From JAEYZS01 sp031374125 (lineage in GTDB: Bacteria > Bdellovibrionota > Bdellovibrionia > Bdellovibrionales > JAEYZS01): a stretch of 21,256 nt of DNA. Where the stretch lies: the NCBI GenBank assembly GCA_031374125.1, contig JANMFM010000274.1:1-21256 (forward strand), in the 5' to 3' direction. Below, piece after piece: positions 14,679-21,256 of this stretch; within the stretch, counting starts at the first letter, position 1; every line of letters begins with the position of its first letter. The position numbers and the translations under genes are program-made. A model generated the notes under the pieces. The model ran no database searches. It was not told where the DNA came from and was given only the letters and a program-made list of their open reading frames with translations.

Positions 14679-14717
14679 TATGTATAATTATGCATATATG
14701 ACGCATAATTATACAAA
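14679..14717. promoter_or_regulatory. Pair of ARG-box-like operators upstream of argC
   Basis: TGTATAATTATGC (14681-14693) and GCATAATTATACA (14703-14715) are exact inverses with 9 bp between them. Each is itself a near-palindrome that fits the general ARG box (TGnAT, AT-rich centre, ATnCA). The centres are 22 bp apart, about two helical turns and close to the 21 bp of paired E. coli boxes. TATAAT at 14683-14688 lies inside the first box, with TTGACT at 14663-14668 at a short 14-bp spacing. ArgR encoded three genes downstream is the obvious ligand. Confidence 0.65.
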
Positions 14718-15771
14718 GGCTGAAAAGCCTAAAAATCATGTATCTAATAAGGTGAGCTGTTCAATCGTAGGAGCTAGAGGATACTCTGGGCTTGAGACGG
14801 CGAGACTTCTACTCAATCATCCTAATGCAAATCTAACTCATTGTTTTGCTACGTCTGAGTTTCAGCTTTCTCATTATTTAAGTTCTCCTTTGGCGAAATC
14901 CGTGGTGTGTCTTAAGGACTCCCAAATTTTTGACAATTTAACTGAGGTTGTATTTTTAGCGACCCCCGCTGAAGTGTCATTGGAACTCGCGCCCAAAATT
15001 CTTGCTGCTGGCAAGAAAGTCATTGATTTAAGTGGAGCATTCCGACTTAAAAAAAGCGACTATTTAAAATGGTATGGATTTAATCACACAGATGAAGCGC
15101 TTCTTAGTTCAGCGCAATACGGACTTTGTCCTTGGGTTGGAGCAAAGTCAGAATCACTGATTGCAAATCCAGGTTGTTTTGCCACGGCAATAACGATGGC
15201 GCTGATACCGCTACTAAAAGATAATTTGATTTTTGAAGAAAACATCGCAATTGATGCAAAGTCCGGCGCAACCGGTGCGGGACGAAAGGCTGCGGAAAAT
15301 TTATTGTTTACGGAAGTGGATGGTGAGTGTCTGCCCTATAAAGTAGGCCGCCATCAACACTATCCCGAAATTGTGGAAACAATTGAGTTATTCAGTGGAA
15401 AAACCATTGATGCGCACTTTACGACATCACTATTGCCAATAAGAAGAGGAATCATCGCTGGCATTTATGCGAACTTAAAAAAGGGTAAAAGTTTGGCGGA
15501 TGTAACTAACGCATTCAATGAAGCTTACCAAAGTTATCCATTGGTGAGGCATGGGCCTATAATTGAAGTACCGCAATTGGTTTCGCTAAAAAAAGTTGTC
15601 GGAACCGCGAACACTCATATTAGTTACCAAGTGGATGGGCAGAAAATTTATATTTTCTCTTGTATTGATAATTTACTAAAAGGCGCTGCGAGCCAGGCCG
15701 TTGAAAATTTTAACCGCATTTTAGACTTACCGAAATTAACGGGATTAAGTCAGTTGGAGGTATTGTTATGA
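14698..15771 (+). CDS. argC: N-acetyl-gamma-glutamyl-phosphate reductase
   Basis: ArgC makes N-acetylglutamate semialdehyde from N-acetylglutamyl phosphate using NADPH, the third step to ornithine. The Rossmann start CSIVGARGYSGLETARLLL is present. So are the catalytic Cys in ANPGCFATA, the KSGATGAGRK segment and VGRHQHYPEI with the catalytic-site His. Length is close to the usual 340-350 residues. The start is uncertain. ATG 14698 (used here) and ATG 14680 both fall inside the operator, whereas GTG 14752, preceded by AATAAG, would begin directly at the Rossmann strand with 339 residues. If transcription starts from TATAAT 14683, ATG 14698 would be nearly leaderless. It overlaps argJ by four bases (ATGA). 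Confidence 0.92.
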   Translation: MTHNYTKAEKPKNHVSNKVSCSIVGARGYSGLETARLLLNHPNANLTHCFATSEFQLSHYLSSPLAKSVVCLKDSQIFDNLTEVVFLATPAEVSLELAPKILAAGKKVIDLSGAFRLKKSDYLKWYGFNHTDEALLSSAQYGLCPWVGAKSESLIANPGCFATAITMALIPLLKDNLIFEENIAIDAKSGATGAGRKAAENLLFTEVDGECLPYKVGRHQHYPEIVETIELFSGKTIDAHFTTSLLPIRRGIIAGIYANLKKGKSLADVTNAFNEAYQSYPLVRHGPIIEVPQLVSLKKVVGTANTHISYQVDGQKIYIFSCIDNLLKGAASQAVENFNRILDLPKLTGLSQLEVLL

Positions 15772-16964
15772 AACCAGGACCAGGAGTGCTTCGCACCCCA
15801 TTACCTAAAGGATTTAAAGCAAGCGGTGTTAACTGTGGAGTAAGACGCTATAGACCCGACATCGGGTTGCTGATTTCTGATGTACCGGCGGTGACGGCAG
15901 CGGTGTTTACATTGAACGAATGTAAAGCGGCATCGATTCGCTATTCTCAAAAATTAGTTCCGTCAGATGATATTCGAGCGATCTTTACGAACTCAGGGCA
16001 AGCGAATGCGGCTACGGGTTCAGAAGGAATTGAAAAAAACATGATGATGGTATCTGCAGTGGCAAAAAGCTTGAACTGTGATGTCAATCAAGTGTTGGTA
16101 GCGAGCACCGGAAAAATCGGTGAGCAGCTCGACACGGATAAAATCATTCCATCAATTCCCGAACTTGTGAATCGTGCGACAGACAGTGCGGATAACTTTT
16201 CGGTAGCAATTCTTACGACTGATCTTGTGCCAAAAACGGTGACGGCTTCTGTGACTTTGTCTGAGGGCACGGTGCGCATCACGGGCATCGGAAAAGGTTC
16301 CGGCATGATTCACCCGAACATGGGGACGATGCTTGGATACATCCTAACCGATGTAAAACTAAACAAAGAATACGCCGCAGAACTCATCAAAAAAACTGTA
16401 GATGTGAGTTTCAATATGGTGAGCGTAGATGGCGATACTTCGACGAATGATTGCTGTTTTTTGATGGCCAATGGTGCATCCGGCGTGGAACTGAAAAACG
16501 AAGCGGACATTAAGAAATTTGAAGCTATCGTTGAAGATATTGCGATCTTTCTTGCAAAATCGATTGCGGCCGATGGCGAAGGTGCGACAAAGCTTATCGA
16601 AGTGCAAATTCGCGGAGCCGCAGATCTTGAGATTGCGAGAAAAGCTGCGCGCGGGATTACGCTTTCGCCACTGATTAAAACCGCGATGCACGGAGAAGAT
16701 CCCAACTGGGGAAGAATCCTTGCAAGACTAGGAGCTGAGCTCATTACCGCTGAGCAATTGGACCGCATGACATTGAGAATGCAGGGAGTGATCCTTTTTG
16801 AAAAAGGGCAGCCGGTTGCATTTTCTAAGGAAGATGTGAAGGCACTTTTAAGACAAGAGAATATTAAAATTGATATCAGTTTGAATTCTGGAAAGTTTGG
16901 TGCCACGGCTTGGGGCTGCGATCTTTCGCGCAAGTATGTGGAAATCAATACGGAGTACTCATGA
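15768..16964 (+). CDS. argJ: Glutamate N-acetyltransferase / amino-acid acetyltransferase
   Basis: ArgJ moves the acetyl group from N-acetylornithine to glutamate, which closes the cyclic ornithine pathway. Bifunctional forms also use acetyl-CoA. The protein is 398 residues, normal for the family, with NSGQANAATG (75-84), TTDLVPK (150-156) and GKGSGMIHPNMGTMLG (175-190). The precursor cleaves itself before the Thr of this last motif, here Thr187. The residue before it is Gly rather than the common Ala, a mild change. Its start overlaps the argC stop (ATGA), so the two are translationally coupled, and its end overlaps argB in the same way. Whether it is mono- or bifunctional cannot be told from the sequence by eye; no argA is seen in the window. 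Confidence 0.95.
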   Translation: MKPGPGVLRTPLPKGFKASGVNCGVRRYRPDIGLLISDVPAVTAAVFTLNECKAASIRYSQKLVPSDDIRAIFTNSGQANAATGSEGIEKNMMMVSAVAKSLNCDVNQVLVASTGKIGEQLDTDKIIPSIPELVNRATDSADNFSVAILTTDLVPKTVTASVTLSEGTVRITGIGKGSGMIHPNMGTMLGYILTDVKLNKEYAAELIKKTVDVSFNMVSVDGDTSTNDCCFLMANGASGVELKNEADIKKFEAIVEDIAIFLAKSIAADGEGATKLIEVQIRGAADLEIARKAARGITLSPLIKTAMHGEDPNWGRILARLGAELITAEQLDRMTLRMQGVILFEKGQPVAFSKEDVKALLRQENIKIDISLNSGKFGATAWGCDLSRKYVEINTEYS

Positions 16965-17785
16965 AACAAAAGATCGTTATAAAATTGGGTGGATCATCAT
17001 TGGAAAGTCCAGAGACGCTAAAAGAATTGGCGACGCTGGTCCGTGGATATCATTCTAAAAATTATAACGTGGTTGTTGTTCATGGTGGAGGCCCTGCCAT
17101 CAATAAGGAGCTCATGTCTCGTAGGATAGAATGGAAATTCATCAATGGCCAACGCCAAACGACTCAAGAAATGATCGAGGTCATTGAATTGGTGCTGGCT
17201 AAAAAGGTGAACTCGATGATCGTAAATGATTTCCGTAAATCTGATATTCCGGCAGTAGGTTTATCAGGTGCAAAGGATAAGATTCTATTTTGTGTTCAGT
17301 CAGATCCTGAGCTTATGCAAGTAGGAAAAGTGAAGCGCGTAAATATTGAAAGCATCGAAGCGGCTTTTACAGGAGCGGTGAACGCTACGCCAGTCGTTGC
17401 GCCAATCGGTTTTGGCGTAAACGATGAGAAGTACAATATCAACGCGGACTGGGCCGCAGCACAAATTGCTATTGCAGTGAAGGCAAGAAAACTTATATAT
17501 TTAACTGATCAAAAAGGAATATTAGACGAAAACAAAAAATTGGTTCCAAAAGCCAATTCAGAAATCATCAATAAGATGATTGAAAGCGGAGTGATTGCCG
17601 GAGGAATGTATACCAAGGTCATGGCAATGATTGCGGCTCTCAACGAAGGAGTAAAAAAAGTTCAGGTATTACAGGCGACAGAGGCCAGCCAACTTTTGAA
17701 TTCCAATAAAAAAATAGGCACTCTTCTAATTAATGATGAAGTGGTGAGCACAAAAAAGGACGAAAAGAATGTCAGAGCAAACTAG
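16961..17785 (+). CDS. argB: Acetylglutamate kinase
   Basis: ArgB phosphorylates N-acetylglutamate with ATP, the second step to ornithine. The 274-residue protein begins MKQKIVIKLGGSS with the nucleotide-binding GGSS at 10-13. HGGGP at 41-45 binds acetylglutamate. NINADWAAAQIA and YLTDQKGIL are the later kinase motifs, and GGMYTKVMA is near the end. There is no N-terminal arginine-sensing helix, so the enzyme is probably not inhibited by arginine and control may fall to ArgR instead. ATG 16961 overlaps the argJ stop (ATGA) and is preceded by GGAG at good spacing. A longer in-frame reading from 16910 would run through argJ and is not supported. Its 3' end overlaps argR by 17 bases. Confidence 0.95.
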   Translation: MKQKIVIKLGGSSLESPETLKELATLVRGYHSKNYNVVVVHGGGPAINKELMSRRIEWKFINGQRQTTQEMIEVIELVLAKKVNSMIVNDFRKSDIPAVGLSGAKDKILFCVQSDPELMQVGKVKRVNIESIEAAFTGAVNATPVVAPIGFGVNDEKYNINADWAAAQIAIAVKARKLIYLTDQKGILDENKKLVPKANSEIINKMIESGVIAGGMYTKVMAMIAALNEGVKKVQVLQATEASQLLNSNKKIGTLLINDEVVSTKKDEKNVRAN

Positions 17786-18257
17786 TTTTAAAAATCAAAC
17801 TAAAAACGACACTCAAAAACGATTATTTGTTTTGCGTCAGTTGATCCGTGAAGGTTTTGCTTACACTCAGGAAGAAATTTGTAAGGCGCTCAAGCAAAAG
17901 AAATTTGAGGTTACGCAAAGTACAGTGTCTAGAGATTTGCGAAGGATTGGCGCGATTAAAACGGTGAATGAAGAAAACGAGATCATTTATCGTTTGCCGG
18001 AATTCAATAATGTATCCTCATTTAGACTGACTCAAGATTTGAGTGGTTTGATTGTCGATATTGAATCGAACGAGACAACAATTGTGGTCCATACTAGTCC
18101 TGGTTCCGCAAGTTTGGTTGCGACACATATTGATAGTTTAAAAAGTTCTATGGGAATTTTAGGTACGATTGCGGGCGATGACGCCATTTTTATAATTCCA
18201 TCATCTATCAAAAAGATTTCGATGGTTATTCGAAAGATTAAGGAAGAGTTTTTGTAA
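17769..18257 (+). CDS. argR: Arginine repressor
   Basis: This is a 162-residue ArgR/AhrC-family regulator. The N-terminal winged helix (about 15-75) carries the recognition segment TQSTVSRDLRRIGAIK with the Ser54-Arg55 pair that contacts ARG boxes. The C-terminal hexamer and arginine-binding domain ends in GTIAGDDAIFII (132-143), with the Asp137-Asp138 pair that binds arginine. It starts inside the end of argB, with AAGGA a few bases upstream, so it is co-translated with the pathway it should control. Two ARG-box-like sites lie in front of argC, implying autoregulation. The ATT-rich boxes and this repressor form a self-contained circuit. The first ten residues are extra compared with short family members. 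Confidence 0.95.
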   Translation: MSEQTSFKNQTKNDTQKRLFVLRQLIREGFAYTQEEICKALKQKKFEVTQSTVSRDLRRIGAIKTVNEENEIIYRLPEFNNVSSFRLTQDLSGLIVDIESNETTIVVHTSPGSASLVATHIDSLKSSMGILGTIAGDDAIFIIPSSIKKISMVIRKIKEEFL

Positions 18258-18286
18258 CGTATTTCCACTTAAAGGAGGAAAATATT

Positions 18287-19738
18287 ATGACAAAAAATAA
18301 TTCTAATTCACTCATCAATAAAATCTACGGAGAAATCACTGGGCCGATCGTCATGATTGGATTTGGTTCCATTGGACGTGGATGTTTGCCCTTACTAGAA
18401 AGACATTTTAAATTTGATAAAAGTAGGCTTATTGTGATCGATCCGACGGATCGTGATCGCAAACTACTAGACGATCGCGGAATTAAATTTCTAAAAATGG
18501 GTTTAACTGCGAAAAACTATGAAAAGATTCTAAAACCCCTATTGAAAGATGGAACGGGCACAGGATTTTGTATCAACTTGTCAGTTGATGTGAGTTCCCT
18601 TGACGTGATGAAACTCTGTCGAGATCTTAGAGCTTACTACATTGATACGGTCGTTGAGCCTTGGGCTGGATTTTATTTTGATAAATCCAAAGGCGCAGCT
18701 GAGCGTTCAAACTACGCTCTTCGTGAAACTGTGTTGGGTGAACGCGCGCAAAATCCTGGAGGCATTACGGCAGTATCTTGTTGTGGAGCGAACCCGGGAA
18801 TGGTTTCTTGGTTTGTAAAAAAAGCTTTGATCAATTTAGCGAGCGATCTAAAAATTCCATTTGCCGTTCCCAATACTCGCGAAGAGTGGGCAAGGCTCAT
18901 GCAAAAAACTGGGGTCAAAGGCATTCATATTGCGGAACGTGACACTCAAAGATCGAAGCATCCAAAACCCATGAATGGTTTTGTAAATACTTGGTCGGTG
19001 GAAGGTTTTGTGAGTGAAGGTTTGCAACCCGCGGAATTGGGTTGGGGAACTTTTGAAAAATGGATGCCCGAAACTGGCAGAACGCATGAATCAGGTTGTC
19101 AGGCAGCAATTTATCTCCAACAACCAGGCGCAAATACTAAAGTGAGAAGCTGGTGTCCAACGGCGGGGGCGCAGTATGCAAGATTGGTTACGCATAACGA
19201 GGCGATTTCAATTGCTGATTACTTTACGGTCGGGAGTGGAGCGAAGGCTGAGTATCGTCCAACTTGTCATTATGCTTATCATCCGTGTAACGATGCCATT
19301 TTATCTCTGGAAGAAATGTTTGGTAGAGCTGGTGTAAGACAAAGTGAGCAACACATACTCGGAGAAAATGAGATTGTCGATGGAATAGATGAATTAGGAG
19401 TTCTGCTTTATGGGCATGCAAAGAATGCTTATTGGTATGGATCTCAACTTTCAGTGGAAGAGACACGAGCGCTTGCGCCTTATCAGAATGCCACGGGACT
19501 TCAGGTAACATCGGCGGTGATTGCGGGAATGGCTTGGATACTAGAAAATCCAAACGCAGGCATTGTGGAAGCGGACGAAATGGATTTTGCGCGCTGTTTA
19601 GAGTTGCAGTTGCCATATTTGGGAAGAGTAGAAGGTTACTACACCAATTGGACGCCACTCGAAGGGCGTCCTGGATTCTTTGCCGAAGACATAGATTCTT
19701 CTGATCCATGGCAATTTCGAAATGTATTAGTAAAATAG
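18287..19738 (+). CDS. hss: Homospermidine synthase (saccharopine-dehydrogenase type)
   Basis: Hss joins two putrescines (or putrescine and spermidine) into homospermidine with NAD+ as prosthetic redox cofactor. The 483-residue length matches bacterial Hss (about 477 in Blastochloris viridis). The Rossmann motif GFGSIGRG is at 25-32. GANPGMVS (167-174), IHIAERDTQRS with Glu217 and NTWSVEGFVSE with Trp236 and Glu244 line up with the active-site Asn162, Glu210, Trp229 and Glu237 that I recall for the B. viridis enzyme, all shifted by seven. The start has AAAGGAGG, the strongest ribosome-binding site in the operon, 29 bp after argR. Being last in the arg operon places homospermidine synthesis under the same arginine-responsive control as ornithine supply. 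Confidence 0.93.
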   Translation: MTKNNSNSLINKIYGEITGPIVMIGFGSIGRGCLPLLERHFKFDKSRLIVIDPTDRDRKLLDDRGIKFLKMGLTAKNYEKILKPLLKDGTGTGFCINLSVDVSSLDVMKLCRDLRAYYIDTVVEPWAGFYFDKSKGAAERSNYALRETVLGERAQNPGGITAVSCCGANPGMVSWFVKKALINLASDLKIPFAVPNTREEWARLMQKTGVKGIHIAERDTQRSKHPKPMNGFVNTWSVEGFVSEGLQPAELGWGTFEKWMPETGRTHESGCQAAIYLQQPGANTKVRSWCPTAGAQYARLVTHNEAISIADYFTVGSGAKAEYRPTCHYAYHPCNDAILSLEEMFGRAGVRQSEQHILGENEIVDGIDELGVLLYGHAKNAYWYGSQLSVEETRALAPYQNATGLQVTSAVIAGMAWILENPNAGIVEADEMDFARCLELQLPYLGRVEGYYTNWTPLEGRPGFFAEDIDSSDPWQFRNVLVK

Positions 19739-19750
19739 AAAGAATATTTT

Positions 19751-19780
19751 GTCGTAGGAGTAATTTTAAGCTCCTACGAC
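19751..19780. terminator. Strong hairpin after hss, without a T-tract
   Basis: GTCGTAGGAG and CTCCTACGAC form a perfect 10-bp stem around a 10-nt loop, starting 12 bp after the hss stop. No T-run follows on the plus strand, so termination would need another factor, or the hairpin protects the 3' end. It also lies past the end of the convergent peroxiredoxin gene. Confidence 0.5.
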
Positions 19781-19802
19781 CATTCGTAAGATACTGCGTA
19801 TT

Positions 19803-19826
19803 CAGTTAGAACTTATTTGCGTCAAA
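19803..19826 (-). repeat. Degenerate copy (F) of the 3'-end-associated repeat
   Basis: On the plus strand, AGTTAGAACTTATT followed by TGCGTCAAA matches the middle of the other copies (AGTTTAGAACTTATT, GCTGGGAGTCGAA) with small deletions. The GGCGGGG block is missing. It lies 10 bp past the stop of the minus-strand peroxiredoxin gene, the same relation as the other copies. Confidence 0.4.
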
Positions 19827-19835
19827 CCGCATAAC

Positions 19836-20411
19836 TTATTCTGCTTTATTACTCTTCAGCCAACTTAGAACCTCATCGGCATTTTTATCTGGTGGAAAAA
19901 CAGGATAGAAAACTTTCTTAATAATTCCGCCCCTAATTACAAAGGCCATGCGTTTAATGAGGCGCTCGCCTTCAAATATGAAGGTCGGCAAATTCAACTG
20001 ATCCGTAAGTTCATGTTTAAAATCACTGAGAACTGGAAAGGGAATATGATTGCGCTGTACAAACTCTCTCTGCACGGTAGGTGATTGGATACTAAGACCG
20101 TAAACCTTGAACCCGAGTGCTTTGAACTCTTGAGCTAAGTCCCTAAAACCGCAAGATTGAGGAGTACAGCCTCTAGCTCCAGGGATTGTGTCCCACAGAT
20201 CAGGATTATTGTTGGGCTCGAGAGGACTACCAGCACGTGGATAAATGAAGAGCACAGAAGGATATTGGAACTCCCTTTTAAGATTAACTAATTTACCCTC
20301 TGTAGAATTAAGTTCTATTTGCGGCATCAGTTTTTCAAGCAAATGATTAGTTTTTCCATCATCAACAGGACGAGGCAAATCAGCCGGTAGGTCATTGAGG
20401 TTTTGTCTCAT
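19836..20411 (-). CDS. PrxQ/Bcp-like peroxiredoxin
   Basis: This is a 191-residue thioredoxin-fold peroxidase that reduces peroxides. The active site IPGARGCTPQSCGFRD has the peroxidatic Cys82 and a second Cys87 at the CxxxxC spacing of alpha-type PrxQ proteins. A preceding YPRAGSPLEPNNNPDLWD insertion marks a subfamily seen in many bacteria. The later strands LGFKVYGLSIQSPTVQREF and FPVLSDFKHELTDQLNLP complete the fold. It has no signal peptide, so it is cytoplasmic. The ATG is preceded by GGAGAAG, but GGAG-AAG-CTCC can fold on itself and might hide the ribosome-binding site. The 18-bp repeat shared with position 349 lies just upstream. Confidence 0.85.
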   Translation of the reverse strand: MRQNLNDLPADLPRPVDDGKTNHLLEKLMPQIELNSTEGKLVNLKREFQYPSVLFIYPRAGSPLEPNNNPDLWDTIPGARGCTPQSCGFRDLAQEFKALGFKVYGLSIQSPTVQREFVQRNHIPFPVLSDFKHELTDQLNLPTFIFEGERLIKRMAFVIRGGIIKKVFYPVFPPDKNADEVLSWLKSNKAE

Positions 20412-20428
20412 AGGAGCTTCTCCAAAAA

Positions 20429-20446
20429 AGTTCGAGACCCGTATGG
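20429..20446. repeat. 18-bp exact repeat, copy 2
   Basis: AGTTCGAGACCCGTATGG is identical to 349-366 and lies 18 bp before the peroxiredoxin start codon and directly past the stop of the 29-residue ORF. The flanking bases form a different but similar weak hairpin here (GAG-CC / GG-CTC). Confidence 0.7.
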
Positions 20447-20448
20447 CC

Positions 20449-20538
20449 TCACTTGAAAAACACTATGGGTTTTTGATTCACGGTTTGAGCAGAAACATTC
20501 AACGCGATTAAGCTTAAAAAAATAATTATCTTTATCAT
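20449..20538 (-). CDS. 29-residue signal-peptide micro-ORF (or truncated gene)
   Basis: Starting at ATG 20538 with AAGGAG seven bases before it, the frame reads MIKIIIFLSLIALNVSA, a good Sec signal peptide, followed by QTVNQKPIVFFK and a stop. The mature peptide would be only 12 residues. It follows the secreted gene at 20560-20928 by 21 bp, as an operon partner would. It is either a true micro-protein or the surviving 5' end of a secreted-protein gene cut off at the 18-bp repeat that begins just beyond its stop. I cannot choose between these from sequence alone. Confidence 0.4.
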   Translation of the reverse strand: MIKIIIFLSLIALNVSAQTVNQKPIVFFK

Positions 20539-20559
20539 ATTGTTCTCCTTGATATTAAT

Positions 20560-20928
20560 TTAATTTCTTATATCTGCAGGTACCAGGGAAATTTGTTTTT
20601 CAATAATATCTTTATAGGTTAGATTTTTTGAAACCTGAGAAAGTTCGTAGGTAAAAGTATATTGTTTCTTAGGTCCCTTATCGCAACTGCTTTCTGAAAG
20701 AACTATGGCCAATGCAAAAGCCATATCGCCTTCATCGTCCGCCGTGCTAATGAGTTGACCTGCCCACTCATCTGGAAATTCATTTTTACAATTCAGATCC
20801 AGATAAAGGTTTACCTTGTTATCAGGAGTGGCTTGGATTTTTTTAGGACTAGCTAAATAAATTCCACGAGGAACTGCATTGGCAGAAAAACTCAGCAAAC
20901 ATGTTAGAGTAAAAACAGAAAATTTCAT
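20560..20928 (-). CDS. Small secreted hypothetical protein
   Basis: This is a 122-residue protein with a Sec signal peptide (MKFSVFTLTCLLSFSANA, cleavage near residue 18). The mature part is beta-rich: IYLASPKKIQATPDNKVNLY, GDMAFALAIVLSESSCDK and QYTFTYELSQVSKNLTYKDI. It has two Cys (CKNEF and SSCDK) that could form a disulfide in the periplasm. I do not recognise the family. AAGGAG five bases before the ATG sets the start. It follows the partial gene at 20944 by 15 bp and is probably in the same operon. Confidence 0.7.
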   Translation of the reverse strand: MKFSVFTLTCLLSFSANAVPRGIYLASPKKIQATPDNKVNLYLDLNCKNEFPDEWAGQLISTADDEGDMAFALAIVLSESSCDKGPKKQYTFTYELSQVSKNLTYKDIIEKQISLVPADIRN

Positions 20929-20943
20929 AATTGCTCCTTAATT

Positions 20944-21256
20944 TTATTGTTCACACTGAAGTCCGTAATTGCATAAAGCACGAGACATAACATCAGAGTC
21001 ATAAGTTAAAAATGGCTGACCGTGAAAAAACCAATTGGCTTTTCTGATTTTTTCAGCACTAGAAAAATAATTTCGTAGCCATTCATGTATTAAAAGATAA
21101 GAAAGTTGTAACTCACCATTATTGAGCATATCTAGAATAGAAGGATCGTATTCGTATGTAATTCCTTCTGAATTTTCCATTCTTAATACTGCTTGTTTTA
21201 AAGAACAGTGAGAGGGCAACCTTTCTCTCAGCAATATGGATCTTGGAGTTTTATTC
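20944..21256 (-). CDS. Hypothetical protein, N-terminal part cut by window edge
   Basis: The minus-strand frame is open to the right edge: a TTG at 21234 is possible, but the reading continues upstream as NKTPRSILLRERLPSHC, so the gene most likely begins outside the window. The visible 103 residues include SEGITYEYDPSILDMLNNGE, LQLSYLLIHEWLRNYFSSAE and ANWFFHGQPFLTYDSDVMSR, ending LCNYGLQCEQ. It is alpha/beta in character with no motif I recognise. The spacing to the secreted gene downstream suggests one transcript. Confidence 0.65.
   Translation of the reverse strand, partial: NKTPRSILLRERLPSHCSLKQAVLRMENSEGITYEYDPSILDMLNNGELQLSYLLIHEWLRNYFSSAEKIRKANWFFHGQPFLTYDSDVMSRALCNYGLQCEQ

Noticed and set aside
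16910..16960. Upstream extension of argB to 16910
   Set aside because: The extra residues come from the end of argJ read out of frame; ATG 16961 has GGAG and starts at the conserved kinase strand.
16310..16969. Long minus-strand open frames inside argJ
   Set aside because: They are antisense shadows of a well-supported gene, Ser/Ile-rich with no motifs or ribosome-binding site.
19224..19709. 161-codon minus-strand frame inside hss
   Set aside because: It lies wholly antisense to hss, whose conserved motifs cover the same stretch; no independent signals.
1..21256. CRISPR array, insertion sequence, phage or origin of replication
   Set aside because: No regularly spaced direct repeats, no transposase or integrase reading, no structural phage genes and no DnaA-box cluster were seen.

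Overview
The window reads as chromosomal DNA of an AT-rich Gram-negative bacterium. Several proteins carry Sec or lipoprotein signal peptides. The gene families and style (secreted proteases and hydrolases, an HTH-isochorismatase fusion, a saccharopine-dehydrogenase-type homospermidine synthase) suggest a Bdellovibrio-like or other former-deltaproteobacterial lineage. That placement is inference, because no rRNA or other phylogenetic marker is present.

Positions 1-10,000 form a patchy accessory region. It holds two alpha/beta hydrolases on the minus strand (one cut by the left edge, one secreted S33-like), a small beta-rich protein, a DHCW-type cupin, a small lipoprotein, a decayed AbiE toxin-antitoxin locus (frameshifted abiEi, abiEii reduced to its first codons), a membrane-tailed FAD oxidoreductase, a small secreted Cys-rich protein, a LysR-type-HTH/isochorismatase fusion and a soluble pyrophosphatase. 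Between them lie at least three minus-strand gene remnants, including the end of a 2H (2'-5' RNA ligase-like) phosphoesterase. Positions 10,065-12,197 encode a secreted HExxH zinc peptidase with C-terminal ankyrin-like repeats.

Positions 12,323-19,738 are a coherent metabolic block. A PLP-dependent Orn/Lys/Arg decarboxylase diverges from an operon argC-argJ-argB-argR-hss. ArgJ, ArgB and ArgC supply most of the glutamate-to-ornithine pathway. Decarboxylation would give putrescine (or agmatine/cadaverine), and Hss joins putrescines into homospermidine. The operon encodes its own ArgR, and the divergent promoter region carries two facing ARG-box-like operators. I read the block as an ornithine-to-homospermidine unit under arginine control. 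Positions 19,836-21,256 return to small minus-strand genes: a PrxQ-like peroxiredoxin, a 29-residue secreted micro-ORF, a secreted hypothetical protein and a partial hypothetical gene.

The main unexplained signal is an interspersed repeat of about 45 bp: four clear copies and two degenerate ones. All copies have the same orientation, and each sits at or just past the 3' end of a minus-strand gene or remnant. In two copies the repeat supplies the last codons and the stop. A separate 18-bp exact repeat lies just upstream of two minus-strand genes about 20 kb apart.
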